Shown piece by piece: positions 26,201-37,200 of a DNA stretch of 64,000 bases. The translations under genes and the position numbers were made by a program. This stretch comes from Macropodus opercularis (lineage: Eukaryota; Chordata; Actinopteri; Anabantiformes; Osphronemidae): positions 9,971,001 through 10,035,000 of the forward strand of contig CM061107.1 in NCBI GenBank assembly GCA_030770545.1. The letters are read 5' to 3'. A model generated the notes under the pieces. That model was not told the origin of the DNA and searched no databases. It saw nothing but the letters and a program-made list of their open reading frames with translations. Numbering within the stretch: position 1 is the first letter of the stretch; every line of letters begins with the position of its first letter.

Positions 26201-27309
26201 AATTTGTTTGCGAGAGCAGTCGAAACATTGGTATCGATCGACAATAATCTCTTTAGGAATCGTTCACTGGAGTTTTGATGTAAACTCACAAAACTGCTTA
26301 ATTCTAACCATTCAATCATTAACACAGAACCAAATAACACATATTGCTCTGTTGCCCTGTGCAGGAGTTTGGGGTGCCCTTCATGGAGACCAGTGCTAAA
26401 TCTGGACTGAATGTGGAGCTGGCCTTCACCGCTGTGGCCAAGTGAGTGTGTATGTTCGCTTAAAAGTAACACACACACATTTGGTTTTGCGTTGAGACTT
26501 TCTGTGCCTGTCGGTTAGATCCGAGATGTCTTATCTAAAGTGCTAATGACGGACGGGTGTGGACTGCAACGCCACATGTGTACGCGTATCAAAGATGATG
26601 AACAGTCAGGAAGTGACAGGAGTCTTATTCATTTGTATTTATTCCCTCCAGGTACAGAGGCCAAACTCAGGCATTTAAATACAGAGACACAAATCACACG
26701 TTTGTTCTCTTGACGACGCCACATCAACAAAAAGCCTGATGGATCAAAAAAAATAAAATGACAAGAAAACTATTTTAAGAGTGTGTTTCACTCAGATGCG
26801 TTGTGTTGGACAGTGTGTGTGGGAGCTGTTTTACATTTAGAGCCTTGTTATGGTAACAGGCTGGCATGGTGATGTGGTGCCAAGAATAGCATGACAGTCT
26901 GGCACATAACACCCTGCAGATACAGGATATAAAAACTAAATCTCTTCTTGTTGTTCTCTAGCTCATGATGATGCCTTTTCCGTTTTTACATCTCTTGCTT
27001 TTTTTGTCGTCTCTCTCTGTAGTTTCAGTTCTTTCACTTTCTCGCCTTAAGTGCTGCTTCGTTTGTACTTAACACGCTGAAAGTAACTCCTTCAACCTTA
27101 CGTTTGGCAAACGGCGAGCTGTAACTTAAGGGGCATCTGTTGCATTGTGGGCCTGGCAAAAGCGTTGCAGCACAGACTCATGCCGCCGACTCTGTTTCTC
27201 TCTCAGACAACTGAAGCACGGGACCATGAAGGAGCCCGACGAGCCAAAGTTTCAGCTGCAGGAATACGTCGACAAAGAAATGAGGACTGCTGCCTGCTGC
27301 AGCTCATAA
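7593..27309 (+). CDS. rab26: Rab26/Rab37-family small GTPase (partial, 3' seven exons)
   Basis: Rab GTPase of the Rab26/37 branch, which acts on secretory vesicles and granules. The seven exons below (42, 67, 53, 66, 54, 77 and 103 bp) join in phase to 153 codons plus TAA. Visible motifs in order are KVKLQIWDTAGQERF (G3 and switch II), AHALLLLYDVTNKASFDNI, the G4 motif NKAD, the G5 motif ETSAK, and a C-terminal CC for geranylgeranylation (tail AACCSS). The P-loop and switch I exons are not in the window, so the protein is partial at its N-terminus. Most diagnostic positions match Rab26 (AHALLLLYDVTNKASF, PFMETSAK, GLNVELAFTA, MKxPxEPxF). A few match Rab37 (IWDTAG, DNIRAW, NKAD), so rab37 is the alternative. 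A nested antisense gene lies in the 14776-25123 intron. Confidence 0.72.
8216..8282 (+). CDS. rab26: rab26 exon, G3/switch II
   Basis: Acceptor cctttgtag, 67 bp, donor gtaaga, ending with one base of a split Ala codon. It encodes IWDTAGQERFRSV followed by THAYYRDAH. The catalytic Gln of DTAGQE is present. Confidence 0.93.
8428..8781 (+). repeat. Short direct repeat flanking ~230 bp
   Basis: The block gagtgtgtttcacggagttc plus ctccttcgttat occurs at about 8450 and again at about 8749. Similar sequence (cctgaaatac followed by a gga core) precedes each copy. The segment between is GC-rich near 8598-8627 and ends in an AT-rich part. It could be a small non-autonomous mobile element or a local duplication; no transposase is visible. 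Confidence 0.5.
12590..12690 (+). repeat. Dispersed teleost repeat fragment
   Basis: Contains agggtcgcagacatgctgga, then gtctatcctagctgtc, gtgagaggcggggttcacc and atggacaggtcgc, in the order seen in a very common dispersed repeat of fish genomes. The copy is short and diverged. The class assignment is from memory of the motif. Confidence 0.55.
13247..13330 (+). repeat. Minisatellite, ~20-bp G-rich unit
   Basis: Four tandem copies of a unit reading gtgtggctggacacaagggg, starting at about 13251, 13271, 13292 and 13312, each with a run of four or more G. It lies in a rab26 intron. Confidence 0.85.
14723..14775 (+). CDS. rab26: rab26 exon, LLLLYDVTNKASFDNIR
   Basis: Acceptor ctctctcctcag, 53 bp completing the split Ala codon, donor gtaaga. 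It encodes the beta4 strand and following helix start. DVTNKASF is the Rab26 reading; Rab37 has DITNKSSF. Confidence 0.93.
19110..19147. repeat. (AC)n microsatellite
   Basis: Uninterrupted AC dinucleotide run of about 19 units in a rab26 intron. Confidence 0.97.
20190..20430 (+). repeat. Dispersed teleost repeat fragment
   Basis: Landmarks in order are tcatcttcagggttgc, agtccattaaaggg, cagtcactcacac, gagtctccagttcacc, tgtctttggactgaggga, aactccacacagaaagg and ggattcaaacccagg. This series is typical of a high-copy repeat in teleost genomes. The first third has an internal deletion compared with the usual order. It belongs with the fragment at 12590-12690, which holds the part missing here. 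Confidence 0.6.
21401..22495 (-). CDS. Proline/serine-rich protein of unknown function, nested antisense in rab26
   Basis: Open frame of 364 codons, apparently one coding exon. I chose the ATG at 22495 because a good acceptor (tttctctcttgcag, exon from 22513) lies 18 bases upstream and the start context is gatcaccATG. This implies at least one upstream non-coding exon at a higher coordinate. The product is basic and low in complexity: MPDKVQAPTPSCRRNEGF at the start, RSFSLLRPPTVSRSPLKR near residue 90, an uninterrupted serine run near 120, a PPPPPVP stretch, a PPLRPKPPRR SH3-ligand-like stretch, an acidic DDVFSDGDE patch near 260, then IPPPVPNKTFMARQIAQLI followed by a basic HSRRR. There is no signal peptide, membrane segment or known catalytic motif. 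The last ~40 codons look less constrained, so a donor near the end of the conserved part is possible. I do not recognise the family. Confidence 0.65.
   Translation of the reverse strand: MPDKVQAPTPSCRRNEGFAVIIGAVSPGHASGSYAKCSQIGRKVSDMMRHRGKVLKHQRRWSADFCKGQTSCVIIARKNKKEPEPPQRSFSLLRPPTVSRSPLKRYSCPPIGIFHSPSQSSSSSSSSSATSSCSSPPPPPVPTSVITGHDPLGWKLRPKSSSTSSRSRANRLSLQIPLPVICPDPKSSPTPSCQSHNTPLPKTKPPLRPKPPRRCHSDSSALLRPPVALEDLHAIHLHPVPHPEEADDVFSDGDEGPGKPRGIPPPVPNKTFMARQIAQLIAHSRRRCKPATIKAEEDVCASVTKPRQTADYNSVHATKHGGLYKIYEMLEANNNSYNHVTNTFCVYDCLPLLLNTLQELIRRV
22496..22513 (-). other. 5' untranslated end of nested gene's coding exon with splice acceptor
   Basis: On the minus strand a pyrimidine tract and cttgcag end at 22514, and 18 bases later the ATG begins with A at -3. 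This fixes the likely start and argues that the frame is a spliced gene rather than a chance frame. Confidence 0.5.
23219..23273. repeat. (AC)n microsatellite
   Basis: AC dinucleotide run of about 26 units in a rab26 intron. Confidence 0.97.
25124..25189 (+). CDS. rab26: rab26 exon, AWLTEIHEYAQ...LLGNK
   Basis: Acceptor ttcatctccag, 66 bp in phase 0, donor gtgaga. It encodes AWLTEIHEYAQQDVVVMLLG plus NK, the start of the G4 motif. Confidence 0.95.
25762..25815 (+). CDS. rab26: rab26 exon, completes G4 (ADSTH...KLAK)
   Basis: Acceptor acattctag, 54 bp in phase 0, donor gtgagc. It encodes ADSTHRLVKREEGEKLAK, supplying the Asp of NKxD and a Rab26-type VKREEGEKLAK helix. Compared with human Rab26 as I recall it (DSAHERVVKRED), one residue is missing after the His. 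The exon is short and easily missed. Confidence 0.88.
26365..26441 (+). CDS. rab26: rab26 exon, G5 motif ETSAK
   Basis: Acceptor ccctgtgcag, 77 bp, donor gtgagt, ending with two bases of a Lys codon. It encodes EFGVPFMETSAKSGLNVELA plus FTAVA. ETSAK is the guanine-base-binding G5 motif. Confidence 0.95.
27207..27309 (+). CDS. rab26: rab26 terminal exon with prenylation tail
   Basis: Acceptor tttctctctcag, 103 bp including TAA. It encodes QLKHGTMKEPDEPKFQLQEY, then VDKEMRTAACCSS and stop. The adjacent cysteines are the expected double geranylgeranylation site. EPDEPKF aligns with the Rab26 hypervariable tail. Confidence 0.93.
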
Positions 27310-27316
27310 ACAACAC

Positions 27317-27319
27317 TGT

Positions 27320-27344
<25 letters not shown>
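27317..27344 (+). repeat. (TG)14 microsatellite in rab26 3' UTR
   Basis: Uninterrupted TG run, followed by GA repeats, starting 7 bases after the rab26 stop codon. Confidence 0.95.
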
Positions 27345-27352
<8 letters not shown>

Positions 27353-27515
27353 TGAGAAAGGAGCTAGATTATATTAGTGGATGTGATAAATTGTTGTGCA
27401 TGGGAATTTTTTCTAATGAAATTCTCAGTGTTTGTAATATTTCTATCAGCGGTGAAATGTCAACTACAGTATGTTTTCCCCATCCAGCCCATCTTTCCCC
27501 TGCAACTGTGAATGT

Positions 27516-27521
27516 AATAAA
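27516..27521 (+). other. Candidate rab26 polyadenylation signal
   Basis: Canonical AATAAA 207 bases after the rab26 stop, the first on this strand downstream of the gene. No transcript evidence is available. Confidence 0.5.
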
Positions 27522-28954
27522 AACCCTGTCTACATGCCTGCATATATGCATGGACACACATTTGAAAGTCTAATTCAGCTTTCCAATTCATTCTGTGCAA
27601 CTCACACAAGTATGTTCAGAGATATGTTGAATATGAAGTAAATCCGTCTGGAGTAATGACAACAGAACTTATGAACACATTTGTACAGATCAAGCGCCAC
27701 CTAGTGTAAGATACAGCAGTGCATCAAAAGGCACCGTGTGCTGTTAATGTACAGGACATCTTATGATAACTAATTCAAATACTCGTACCTGTGATTATTA
27801 ATATCCGCATACTGTGTGATGTATCTGTGAAAATATGAGTTGACCTCTTTATATATATGTATGAAATATTGGTTCAGTTTATGCATTTTAGTGTTGCTAA
27901 GTAATCATTCTATGATAATTGTTGTGGTTGAATCAGGATTCCATTACAATTGTGTATGAAAAGTGCGACAGAAATATAGATAGATTAGTTAAATATTAAA
28001 AAAAAAAAATCAGCAAACACTGTAACTGTTGACGTCCAGTCTATCTGTATTATATTTTCGTCCACACATTGTTTAAGGACACAGGGACTGTGTAAACATC
28101 TGTGAAATTTGGTCTAAATCTGCATTAATATGGTTCAGTGTGATCATTTGATTTTGACCCTAAAATCTTTATAAATAAATATATATATCTATTAAATAAA
28201 TTTATAGATAATTAACAAAGTACATACAATCACAAACATGTCACATGTGCCATAGTTGTACTTTGAAATCCTTTGTACCCTACTTATCTCCAGTGGTAAC
28301 AATAAACAGTCGATAAACCCTCAATGAGTTGTGCTTTACCTGTGATTGGCCACTGACGAAGCCCTGACACTGAACAACAGCACCATCATGTGGTCATTAC
28401 TTCTTATTACCTCACTTCCTTTTATCTTCTACACAGTGCCTGGAACAGCAGGGCACAGATGTTCCTGACTCAGCAATGTCAGAGGTGTTTTTCACGCTTC
28501 TGTGGTTAGTGTGATGCCTTAAAGCATTAGTTTCATCTTTAGTGACATGAGCGTCACACAAACCTGAGGAGCTGCCCGTAGATTCCAATATGAGCTAAAT
28601 CATTTGTACTCATATAATATTTATTATGAACCAACCAGTTTTCTGCCACAAAATACCAAAAACACTATAATAAAATGTAAAAACAGAAAATTCAGAAATG
28701 ACGCTGAGTACTGCAAATGACTGGAAAACAAATGATACAAACAAAAACTCTGTGTAAGATACAAATCTTGTGAAAACGCTACCAATGAAAACTTCCCAAG
28801 CTCAAATTTCTCAAATTTGCTACTGGTAACACCTTTTATTCCACCTCTTTCTTTCAGCGTACATCTCGTTCATGTTCATATTAAGATAACGTGTTTTGTG
28901 TGATATGTTACCCCGTACTGTAGAAGCAGAGGAGAAACCGGTCGAGGTGCATGG

Positions 28955-29050
28955 CCGCCCAGTCTCAGCCAGGTTTTTCTGGAGCTTTCTTCCATTAAAG
29001 GGAGTTTATTTCCTCTTCACTGTTGCCTGGAGCTTGTTTGATCCGAGCAG
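28955..29050 (+). repeat. Possible dispersed teleost repeat fragment
   Basis: The series ttctggagctttcttcc, ttaaagggagttta and cttcactgttgcctggagct resembles a short motif common in dispersed repeats of fish. It is diverged and short, and lies between the convergent genes. Confidence 0.4.
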
Positions 29051-30156
29051 ACATCTCTTGTGAAATGGTCCTGATAAACTGATCTGTGAAGACTAAAAAA
29101 TAAAAAAAATACTGGTGCATACAGTACTGTATACACCAATCAACATAAATAACTTAATGGGTTCTATATATGGGATGAATTCATCCCTTCAGCCGTCTGA
29201 TGATGTTTTTTAGTTGCACAGTTATGAATCTGCTTAGAGCAAAGCCATCAGCCCAAACCTATGGAATCTACTGGGTGAGCAATGAAAACCATTCAGAATT
29301 TACTTACCTAACGTCCAAAGGCTATGGAATATGAAGTGATTCTGTGTGTCTGGAGTCACCGTCTGCTCTTCATAGAGGAGTCTGACACCAGTGTGCTGCT
29401 TGTTATTCCAACACACTCAACATGAAAAGCCGCAGTAACAAATACTAGCAAGTTCTTAAATATTAAATCAAAATCAAAAAAATCATATTGAAACAGTTAA
29501 GTTGTTCCTTCACCGTCTTTTCAGGACAATCAAGGTTTTTGTCTTCATAAAGAAACCACCACCATCAAAAAAAAAACATATGCTTAAAAATCAAATCTCA
29601 GTTTAATGACTTGTTTTTCTTTTATACATATTATATATCAGCACTTTGAAAAACGTCCACTTTCCTCAGTAAACCAAGAAAACTAGAGATACAGTGGAAA
29701 AAAAAAAAAAGACAAACCATTTTTGACAATAAAAGACATAAAATAATAAAATGAAATTAAAAACAACATCCTGTACAAACACTATGGCCCAATAATTTAA
29801 GAAAATAGTGTCTCTAAAACGTTCATATTGCTTTGTATCTCCACTGACCGGGAAAATTCCACCCTGTGCAAACACCAGGCAGCTCTGCTCCTCGGCGCTG
29901 GGTTCTAGCTGCTGCCTGTGGCGTGCAGGCGTAGTAGAAGAGACACAGTCAGCTTTGTTTCTTTTTTGTGTGTGTGTCCTCTTCTTCTCTGGTTGATTTG
30001 GCAGTAACAAGACAAGACAAGGGATGGTCACACTACTACAGTACTGCACTCCTTTAAAACCAAGGATGTTTTTACTGCTTGTTGTAGTTTTACCATTATT
30101 ACGTTCTACTGCATTATTACTAGAACTATCACCATCACAGATACACAGAGTGCATC

Positions 30157-30193
30157 GTGTGTGTGCGTGCGTGCGTGCGTGTGTGTGTGTGTG
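30157..30193 (-). repeat. (CA/CG)n microsatellite in cacna1g 3' UTR
   Basis: Read on the minus strand this is a CA run with a CACG block, beginning 39 bases after the cacna1g stop codon. Confidence 0.9.
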
Positions 30194-30231
30194 GTTGGTC
30201 TGGGTGTGTGCATGTGTCGGAGTGTCAGTGT

Positions 30232-31224
30232 TCAGTGCTCAGAGCTCGTCTTGTCAAAGGAGAAACTGGGAAGTGTCAGTAGCTTGGGGTTGTTGTTAGG
30301 GTTGGGTGAGCCTCCATCCTGACCCGGAGCCTCCCCAGCTGCCAGGTCAAATGAGTCCTTGGAGTCACTGGAGGGCGCTCTCCTCCTCAGGCAGGTGTCC
30401 CGGCTGGGCAGAGCAGGGTGCATCGCTAACCCCCCCAGCCCCATGCCCCCAAGCCCATCCAGGTCTGGGTAGAGAGCAGACTGAGGCTCCAGTCCGTCAG
30501 GGGGGTCTACAGAGATGCAGGGTGGGCTCATCTTCTTCTTGCGCCGAGGCGAGGGTAGCGAGGTCTGAGTGGGGGTCTGGCTGTGGATCTGCAGGCTGTC
30601 GGCTTGCGACACAAAGCCAGAGGAGGTGGAGGTGGTGCTGCGTTGGGGGCTCGACTCCACAGAGGAACACACTTCCACAGAGTGGCGACGCAGGTCATCC
30701 AACCAGGAGTAAGGGCGCGGGTGGGGGAGGAGGGTGCTGCGGCTCTGCGTGTCTGCACTGTGGAACCTCTTTAGCTGCCTCAAACACGAACTGCGCTTCT
30801 CCCGGTGACCTGTGTAGCTGCAGTAACCCTCAGTACAATCACTGCTGTCCTCTTCCACCATGATGTCATCACTGCCCGCCAACCCTGCACAGGTAATGAG
30901 GGACACTTCCTGATCCACAGAGGTCTCCTCCTGTTGATGTGGTCTGGCTGGTAAGAGCAAAGGAGGCGAGGTGGAGGCGAGGCAGTGCTGTTGGTGGTGC
31001 TGGGTGTGCACACTGCTGGGACGCGACGGCTTAGGAGACGCACCTGGTGTAGCGGGGACCAGGCAGAGAGCAGGCTGCTGATGATGCTGGGAAGAAGGTG
31101 AAGGTGAGATGGGGGAGGAGGAGGGTGATGGAGGAAGGCCCAGAGAGGCCACATTTACAAGTCCCTCACTGCTTCCGCCTCCATCTGGACACAGAGCCTC
31201 CTGAGAGTCAGTAGACACTGCAAC
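30232..31224 (-). CDS. cacna1g: cacna1g terminal exon, distal cytoplasmic tail
   Basis: Acceptor ccgttttgcag, 993 bp in phase 0 with stop TGA. It begins [10 protein letters not shown], then runs through Ser/Pro/His-rich low complexity. Conserved islands follow: [63 protein letters not shown] and [10 protein letters not shown] before the end SSEH. The island order matches the mammalian Cav3.1 tail as I recall it; the spacers do not align. The C-rich tract upstream of the acceptor extends the open frame artificially to 31410. Confidence 0.93.
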   Translation of the reverse strand, partial: VAVSTDSQEALCPDGGGSSEGLVNVASLGLPPSPSSSPISPSPSSQHHQQPALCLVPATPGASPKPSRPSSVHTQHHQQHCLASTSPPLLLPARPHQQEETSVDQEVSLITCAGLAGSDDIMVEEDSSDCTEGYCSYTGHREKRSSCLRQLKRFHSADTQSRSTLLPHPRPYSWLDDLRRHSVEVCSSVESSPQRSTTSTSSGFVSQADSLQIHSQTPTQTSLPSPRRKKKMSPPCISVDPPDGLEPQSALYPDLDGLGGMGLGGLAMHPALPSRDTCLRRRAPSSDSKDSFDLAAGEAPGQDGGSPNPNNNPKLLTLPSFSFDKTSSEH

Positions 31225-34200
31225 CTGCAAAACGGGACATGGAGAGGGAGGGGGAGGAAGGTGGATGGAAGGAAAGTGGAGGTAAATGAGCAATGAGAAG
31301 AAGGGAGAGGGAAGTGAAGGTGGCAGAGGGTAAGAGGGGATCAGAGGAGATGAGAAGGGGAGACTAGTTAGTCTGGGGTGATGAGGATGAGAAGCAGTAG
31401 TTTGGGTCAAAGTTCACAATCGGACCAGCCGAGCTGCACAGTCCTTATACCCACTGCAGAGGATTCAAACCAGACTTTAAATATGTTTGATGTGGAAACT
31501 TGAACTCGTCTGAAGTGAACTGCAGCCCTTCAAACTCTTGATAAAGAAATTTAAAGACGCTTCTGTTCAGTTATGCTACAATTGAGCTTATGGACTTGGC
31601 TGATTCCACATAGGCTGACACAGTGAACTCGGAGCCAAACCACCTGACCCTCTGCCCACTGACTGCCCCCACCGAACCCTGTGAGCATTCAGGAGGTTTT
31701 ACAACCAGATTGAGAGCATCCTTACCTCTGTACAGTAACATGTAGAGGGGTTGGAGGCCAACAGTCAGAGGGTAAACACAACATGTAACTACTGTAGGAG
31801 AGGACGGGTTAGTGAGCATGGAGACTGCTAAAACCTGAACTCATGACTTGTTGCTCACAGACTGGCCAAAGGATTTTAGTACTGCGAGCGTCTAACTGTG
31901 ATCAGTGTATGAGGAAACAAGGCATGAGGGAGTTTTACCTCACGGCAGGTTGAGACAAGTTGAAAAGGCGGCATGAGCCTGAACACAGAGACATCTAGTG
32001 GTTGAAACGGCACATGACAACCAGGCCAGGCCGATCACCAGCCACAGCAACACAACACCAGGTAATGGAAAACACCGAATGAGCGGACAATGAAACCACA
32101 CTAAAACATGGTCACCCTGTCAGACTGGGTTTAGTACAACTACTACTGTACTCCAGCAGTAATCTATGATTGAGAAAATACACAAGTGCTCCATCGCTGT
32201 TTCTTTGTGAGCAAACGGAGAGCACTTGCTGGTCTATAGCAATCCCCTGAGTAATAAAGTTTGTGTTCTAATAAGTGCACTGCATTGTGGGTACATTTCC
32301 CAGCCAAATAGCATCTTTGTCTGAATACATTCTATGGTTCAAATACTGAGTAGTGCATTAATGAAATATTCCATGTAGCCCCTAGTGCTTGTATAAGAAT
32401 ACAGAATGAAGAGACTCAGTCCTATTGAAGTTTCTCACAGGCAAAGCGACTTGTTACAGAGTTTTAGGTGCTTCGTGGTTGATGGTTAACGAAACATGAC
32501 AGACGTAAAGCAGGAAAGTCTGAGTGTGAAGATGGAACGTGGAGTCCAGTGTTTCTGAAAGGCCGAGTGGTAGCGACAGTCTGCCGTCCGTCGCCGTTTC
32601 AGAAACAGGAGTATCTGTGTTTGAGCAGTAGCTCAGGATCTGGCGGCTTTTGGGTCCAACTGAGCTGAGATCAGGTAAATACAGATACAACGTCGGGGAA
32701 TGAGACAGCAGATCAGTTAGTAACAGATACCAGGAAGAAGGGAGGGGAGACACAAAGAGGAAGAAAAGTTTAGAGCATGCAATGTATACAGAGGTTTAAG
32801 AAAACTAAACAAAGAACTGTCTACAAAGACATTTTAGTAAAGTGAAGATAGATCATTACAAACAGAATATATACTACAGCCTCCCTGCAGGTACAGTGGA
32901 TGCAAACACTGACACTGTGGTAGGAATAGATGGTTCATGCAGCATATGAACAGGAGGAACATTAAGAGCGACTGATACCTGTCCTAATGTTTGGCAATAA
33001 GTCATAATGCTTCAATAAATTGTCACCAAACCCTGCAGTACCCGTTGTAAACGACTCACCTGTCTGCGAAGTGTGCGGCTGAGCGTGTGCGTGCGTCTGG
33101 GAGGAGGCAGTCGTGGTATACTCTCCGAGTCAGAGTGGCTGTGGGGGCTGATGGGTCTGAAGAGGTCTGTCGGGACGCCCAGCTTCTGGGAAACATCTTC
33201 GGGTTGTGAACGCACCGAACCACTAGACCCTGCAGACCGACAAGCGACCGAACTGACAGCTGACATCTCACAGGAATATAGGCTTAAAAAAAAAGCAACA
33301 ACACCGTGCTACAAGTTGCATTTCTGAAATGTGGTAAATACAGTGCGTTACCTGACTGGGCTCTACAGGTCCCCAATATGTGCTGGGGCCTCTGTGCCTG
33401 TGCTAGAAGCGGTGCTGGAGCCAGGCCTGCGTGGCCGAAGGGCTGTAGTGGGTGGAACATGTAGCTGTCATTGGGCAGCGAGTGTGTACGCCCCACTGTG
33501 GGCTTCCTGACGCTTAGAAAGTTGTCCTCGAGTGGCTTCTCTGGCTGAGGAAGAGCAAATTTAAAGTCAGTGTCCCTCTGGATCCAGACGGAGGATACAA
33601 CTCTCTAAGCCAAGCAGTCTCTCACTCATTCTCAGCTGATACAGTAACTCTATGAGACATCATCAGCACAGATGGGAAAATGTCAGGATCTTTGCACTTT
33701 GAAGTTGACTGGCACAGAGCTGCCACAGATCACAGAAACATCTCCGTTTTCAAAGCGCTTTCTTTATTTAAGCATAAGACATTGTGCGTCTTGTGTAAAC
33801 CTGCTCCGTGATTGTGTGTCAGCTAGGGCAGTGTCCTACAGCCTGACCCAATACAGAACCAGCTCACATTCATATCAGAGCCACCGGAGCAGCCGCACAC
33901 CTCCATTACTTCGCTCCAGCAAACACATGACAACTCAGAGAAGAGCGACCACCACCACAGCTAAAGACGGAAGACTATGCCAACGGAAGAACGGACAGGA
34001 AAGGGCCGTGTGACGACGCAGACTCACATGGAAAGCACACGGCAAAAAAGGGAGAGAGACGAATATATAAACGATACTGAAAGTGAAGAGAAAGAAAAAC
34101 TGATGAAGAGGAAACTGCAAAACTGTCAGGTGAGGAGGCGCACTACTCTACTGGACTGGACTGGACTGTAACACACACCAGGCTGGAAACGTGGAATGGC

Positions 34201-37200
34201 ACACACGGTTAGATTTACCAGGGTCTTTCATTGCCACCTGTACAGCACTACCTCTAATTTACCTCTAATTACGATGAGTTAATTTGATGATTTAATTTGT
34301 TTTTAATCTACGTAGACGTCTTCATCCTCGACCACTGAGAGAGTAGATTTATTCAGGTAGGGCAGCCTCAGTGCCCATACAGTAGATAGATATGTAATGT
34401 AAATTTCCCATCATTAATTAGACTTTTCTGGGATTTGTCTATGGCTTCTAATAGGTGATAAATGTGTCTGACGGGCTGCTACAGTAGATTTTTACTGCCT
34501 ACCTCAGCTGAACATGTCAAGGCGTCAAGCTGAGGGAAAGCTCAGAGATCGTGGTTTCATTAACGTGACTGACAGCTTTCACGTGTGCTTTGAATAACAT
34601 TTTGAGCTGTGCTGGCAAATTAGCAGTTCAGCGAAACACACTGCTAAGAATAGCTCGGCTAACCCCCGCCCGTGTATGAGAGCAGTGGGGTACAAGTGGC
34701 TGTGGAAGATCCCCAGGTGAGGCAACACTACAAGATACTGCAGAGGGGAGGAGGAGCAAGAGGGATGGAGAAAGAGAAAGAGAGGAACTGTCAGTACATT
34801 GCATTCCAGACTGGTTAGAAAGAGGGGGTTAAAATCGTCGGGGGCCGAGTCGTCGGTCAGAGCTAGGGACCAGGATGTCTCAGAGGCCAGAGACAGAGCT
34901 TCCATCTCCGCTAGAGGGATCTAGGTAGGAAAAGACAATGGCTGGTGAGCAGAGAAAACAAACGCACACTCTGCACAACACTGAAAATAGGGACATTACA
35001 CACACACACACACAAAGTAGACCTGTAGCTAACAGGGAAATGCAGTACATGTTGGAAACAACACATAAAAACAAGCATAATTAGAGCCAGAAGCAGCAAG
35101 AGGAAAGAAAGATTAAATATATGGACATGCAAAACATTTTTAACTGGACCTCCAGCGAATCAACAGAAATACTACGACAAGTAGCACACGCTGCATCATC
35201 TTAAACAGTCGACGTGCGTTGAATCGGTGACAGTGATGTGACAAATGTAATCGCGGATCAGCTGTGAACACAAGAACGAACAGACGGACAGGAAGCAGAT
35301 TAATCGAACAAGTGTTGGATCTGCACAGTTAAAGACGCTGAACCCACAAAACTGTTTGAGACTTTCTTCATATACTGTAACAGAGATCTGTGCAGGATGT
35401 TGCTCCTGGAACCTGTTGTATATTTTGTTTTGTAAATATTTGTTTCCTATGTGTTGGCTATATTACAATAATCGATTGTTTACTGACTGCACCACTACAC
35501 TGTAGGTTGCATCCCTCTCATGTCGTACTGTGCTTGATCAGGAATGTCCTCGTTTTGCTTTGACAGAGGCGCAGTAGTACAGGTATCCACACATAAACAC
35601 CCACAAATAAGTCAGGGCCACAGACAAACGCACAAACAAACTCGAAACCACGCGACTGAAGCTGCTGCACCAGAACAAGTATGAGCGAGTGAAGACGAGT
35701 GAGAGGATGAGAGCGATTCTGAGGCGGGGGGATGACGCGTTGCATCGCGGTGGGCAACAGGGCTGGTGAGAGAGAGAACAATATTCACGGTGGATGAATG
35801 CCAGTAAAAAGACTTTGATGACTGCAGGATTTAACAAATGCCACATCATGTTTTCAGCACAACTGACGTCTTGCCTGATTTGTAGGATAAAGCTTTTCGT
35901 TTAAATATAAAATAAACCTTTATATCTGACCAGCTATAGTGAGATAACGTCACTTTCTTTCATTACTATTTGTGCTCTGCTGGTTGGACAGAAATACGAC
36001 AGCCGTTACATATGGAAGTGAATGGTCAGTGTTTTGCTGTTAGTTATTGACCTTCTTGTCGGTGCTGTGCTTGCTGGGCCTGGGGGGCAGCGCATAGTAG
36101 TGGCAGACAGAGCCAGACAGGTTGTCCATCAAACTCAGCTCCCCCTCCATTGAACCCTGGATGACCAGGGAGACCGAGTCAAACATTGCTCTCCGCTGGA
36201 CAAACTTGGATAATGCAGAGAGGAAATAAAATCAAAAAAAAAAAAGACGGACAGAGAGAAACAAAAGGGAGGAGTTGAAGAATCACACACGGGCGGTGAG
36301 AAAAGAAAGACATCCAGACACCACACAGACCCACAAACGAATACGCAAAGAAAGAGTGGATGACAGAGAAAGGAAAGGGAGAAAAATACACAATTGATCA
36401 GTCAGAGACAGATAAACAGACAAACAAGACAAACAAATCCAAGTAGGACAAATAGATTTTACACCTAAGCCTTACTTATATGAAAATTTCTCTTTTGCAG
36501 AAGGATTTGTTAAACATTATCAAGTAAAGTACATGCAGCACAACATCCTTGTAACCAAGCGAACGTCTACGGACATGTTCTCCTTCAAATCTACACAAGG
36601 TGGCAACACAACACAGCGGTAGCATTGATTTCCCACAGGGCTGAAGAGGAACACGTAGCTTAACACAGAGCAGCAGAGGAAGACGGATCTCATCTGGGGG
36701 TGGGGACAGACATAATAACACGAAGACCTCCATTTCCTATTGCCAGAAAGTTCTGGAAATAGCTGTTAAAGTGAACAACAAGGCCCCGTGGTCCGGCTTT
36801 CCCATGGCACTGTGACCCTACTGTGCCTGGCACGTCCTCTACAAGGACCAGCCACACACACGCAGACAAACTGTAAAGCCTCTCGAGATGGGTCTCAGAC
36901 ATTTTCCGGATCAATTTTTGATGTGCGACAATTTCAATCCAGTCACATTTTAAAGAGTGGAACATGCGAGCGAGAATATAGCAAAACTGAAACAAGTATG
37001 TGTGCGTGAGAAAACCTAAACTGTGTAATAGGTCTGCCTTAATATGGACACAGTCACATCGTTACATTAGGTTTGTTTACGTTCTGTATGGACTGCAGTG
37101 ATTACACTGCGTCAGTGAAAAGTCCTTCCCGCTGATGAAATCCATTATTTCGGAGTCGCTCTGCATGAGAGAGACAATTAACTAATGGTTTGGAGTGGAC

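Larger units (their letters stand above)
27310..30231. other. Convergent 3' interval between rab26 (+) and cacna1g (-)
   Basis: The two genes end tail to tail about 2.9 kb apart. A (TG)14 run starts 7 bases after the rab26 stop, and AATAAA at 27516-27521 is the nearest rab26 polyadenylation signal. Further + strand aataaa-type sites occur near 28300. For the minus-strand gene, AATAAA readings lie at 29005-29010 and 28835-28840, with weaker variants near 29602. I cannot tell from sequence whether the two 3' ends overlap. No further gene is seen. Confidence 0.6.

Noticed and set aside
29666..30049. 127-codon - strand frame downstream of the cacna1g stop
   Set aside because: It lies in the presumed 3' UTR, has phenylalanine-rich low complexity, and shows no family or start context.
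30306..30863. 185-codon + strand frame
   Set aside because: It is antisense to the well-supported terminal exon of cacna1g; its openness follows from the GC-rich coding sequence opposite.
31225..31410. Upstream extension of the terminal exon frame (proline/serine-rich)
   Set aside because: This is the pyrimidine-rich intron tract read as codons; the acceptor at 31225 gives the family-matching start.
32454..32753. - strand frame between the last two channel exons
   Set aside because: The exons at 33060 and 31224 join in phase 0 with family-consistent sequence (LRRQ then VAVSTDS), so no exon is needed here.
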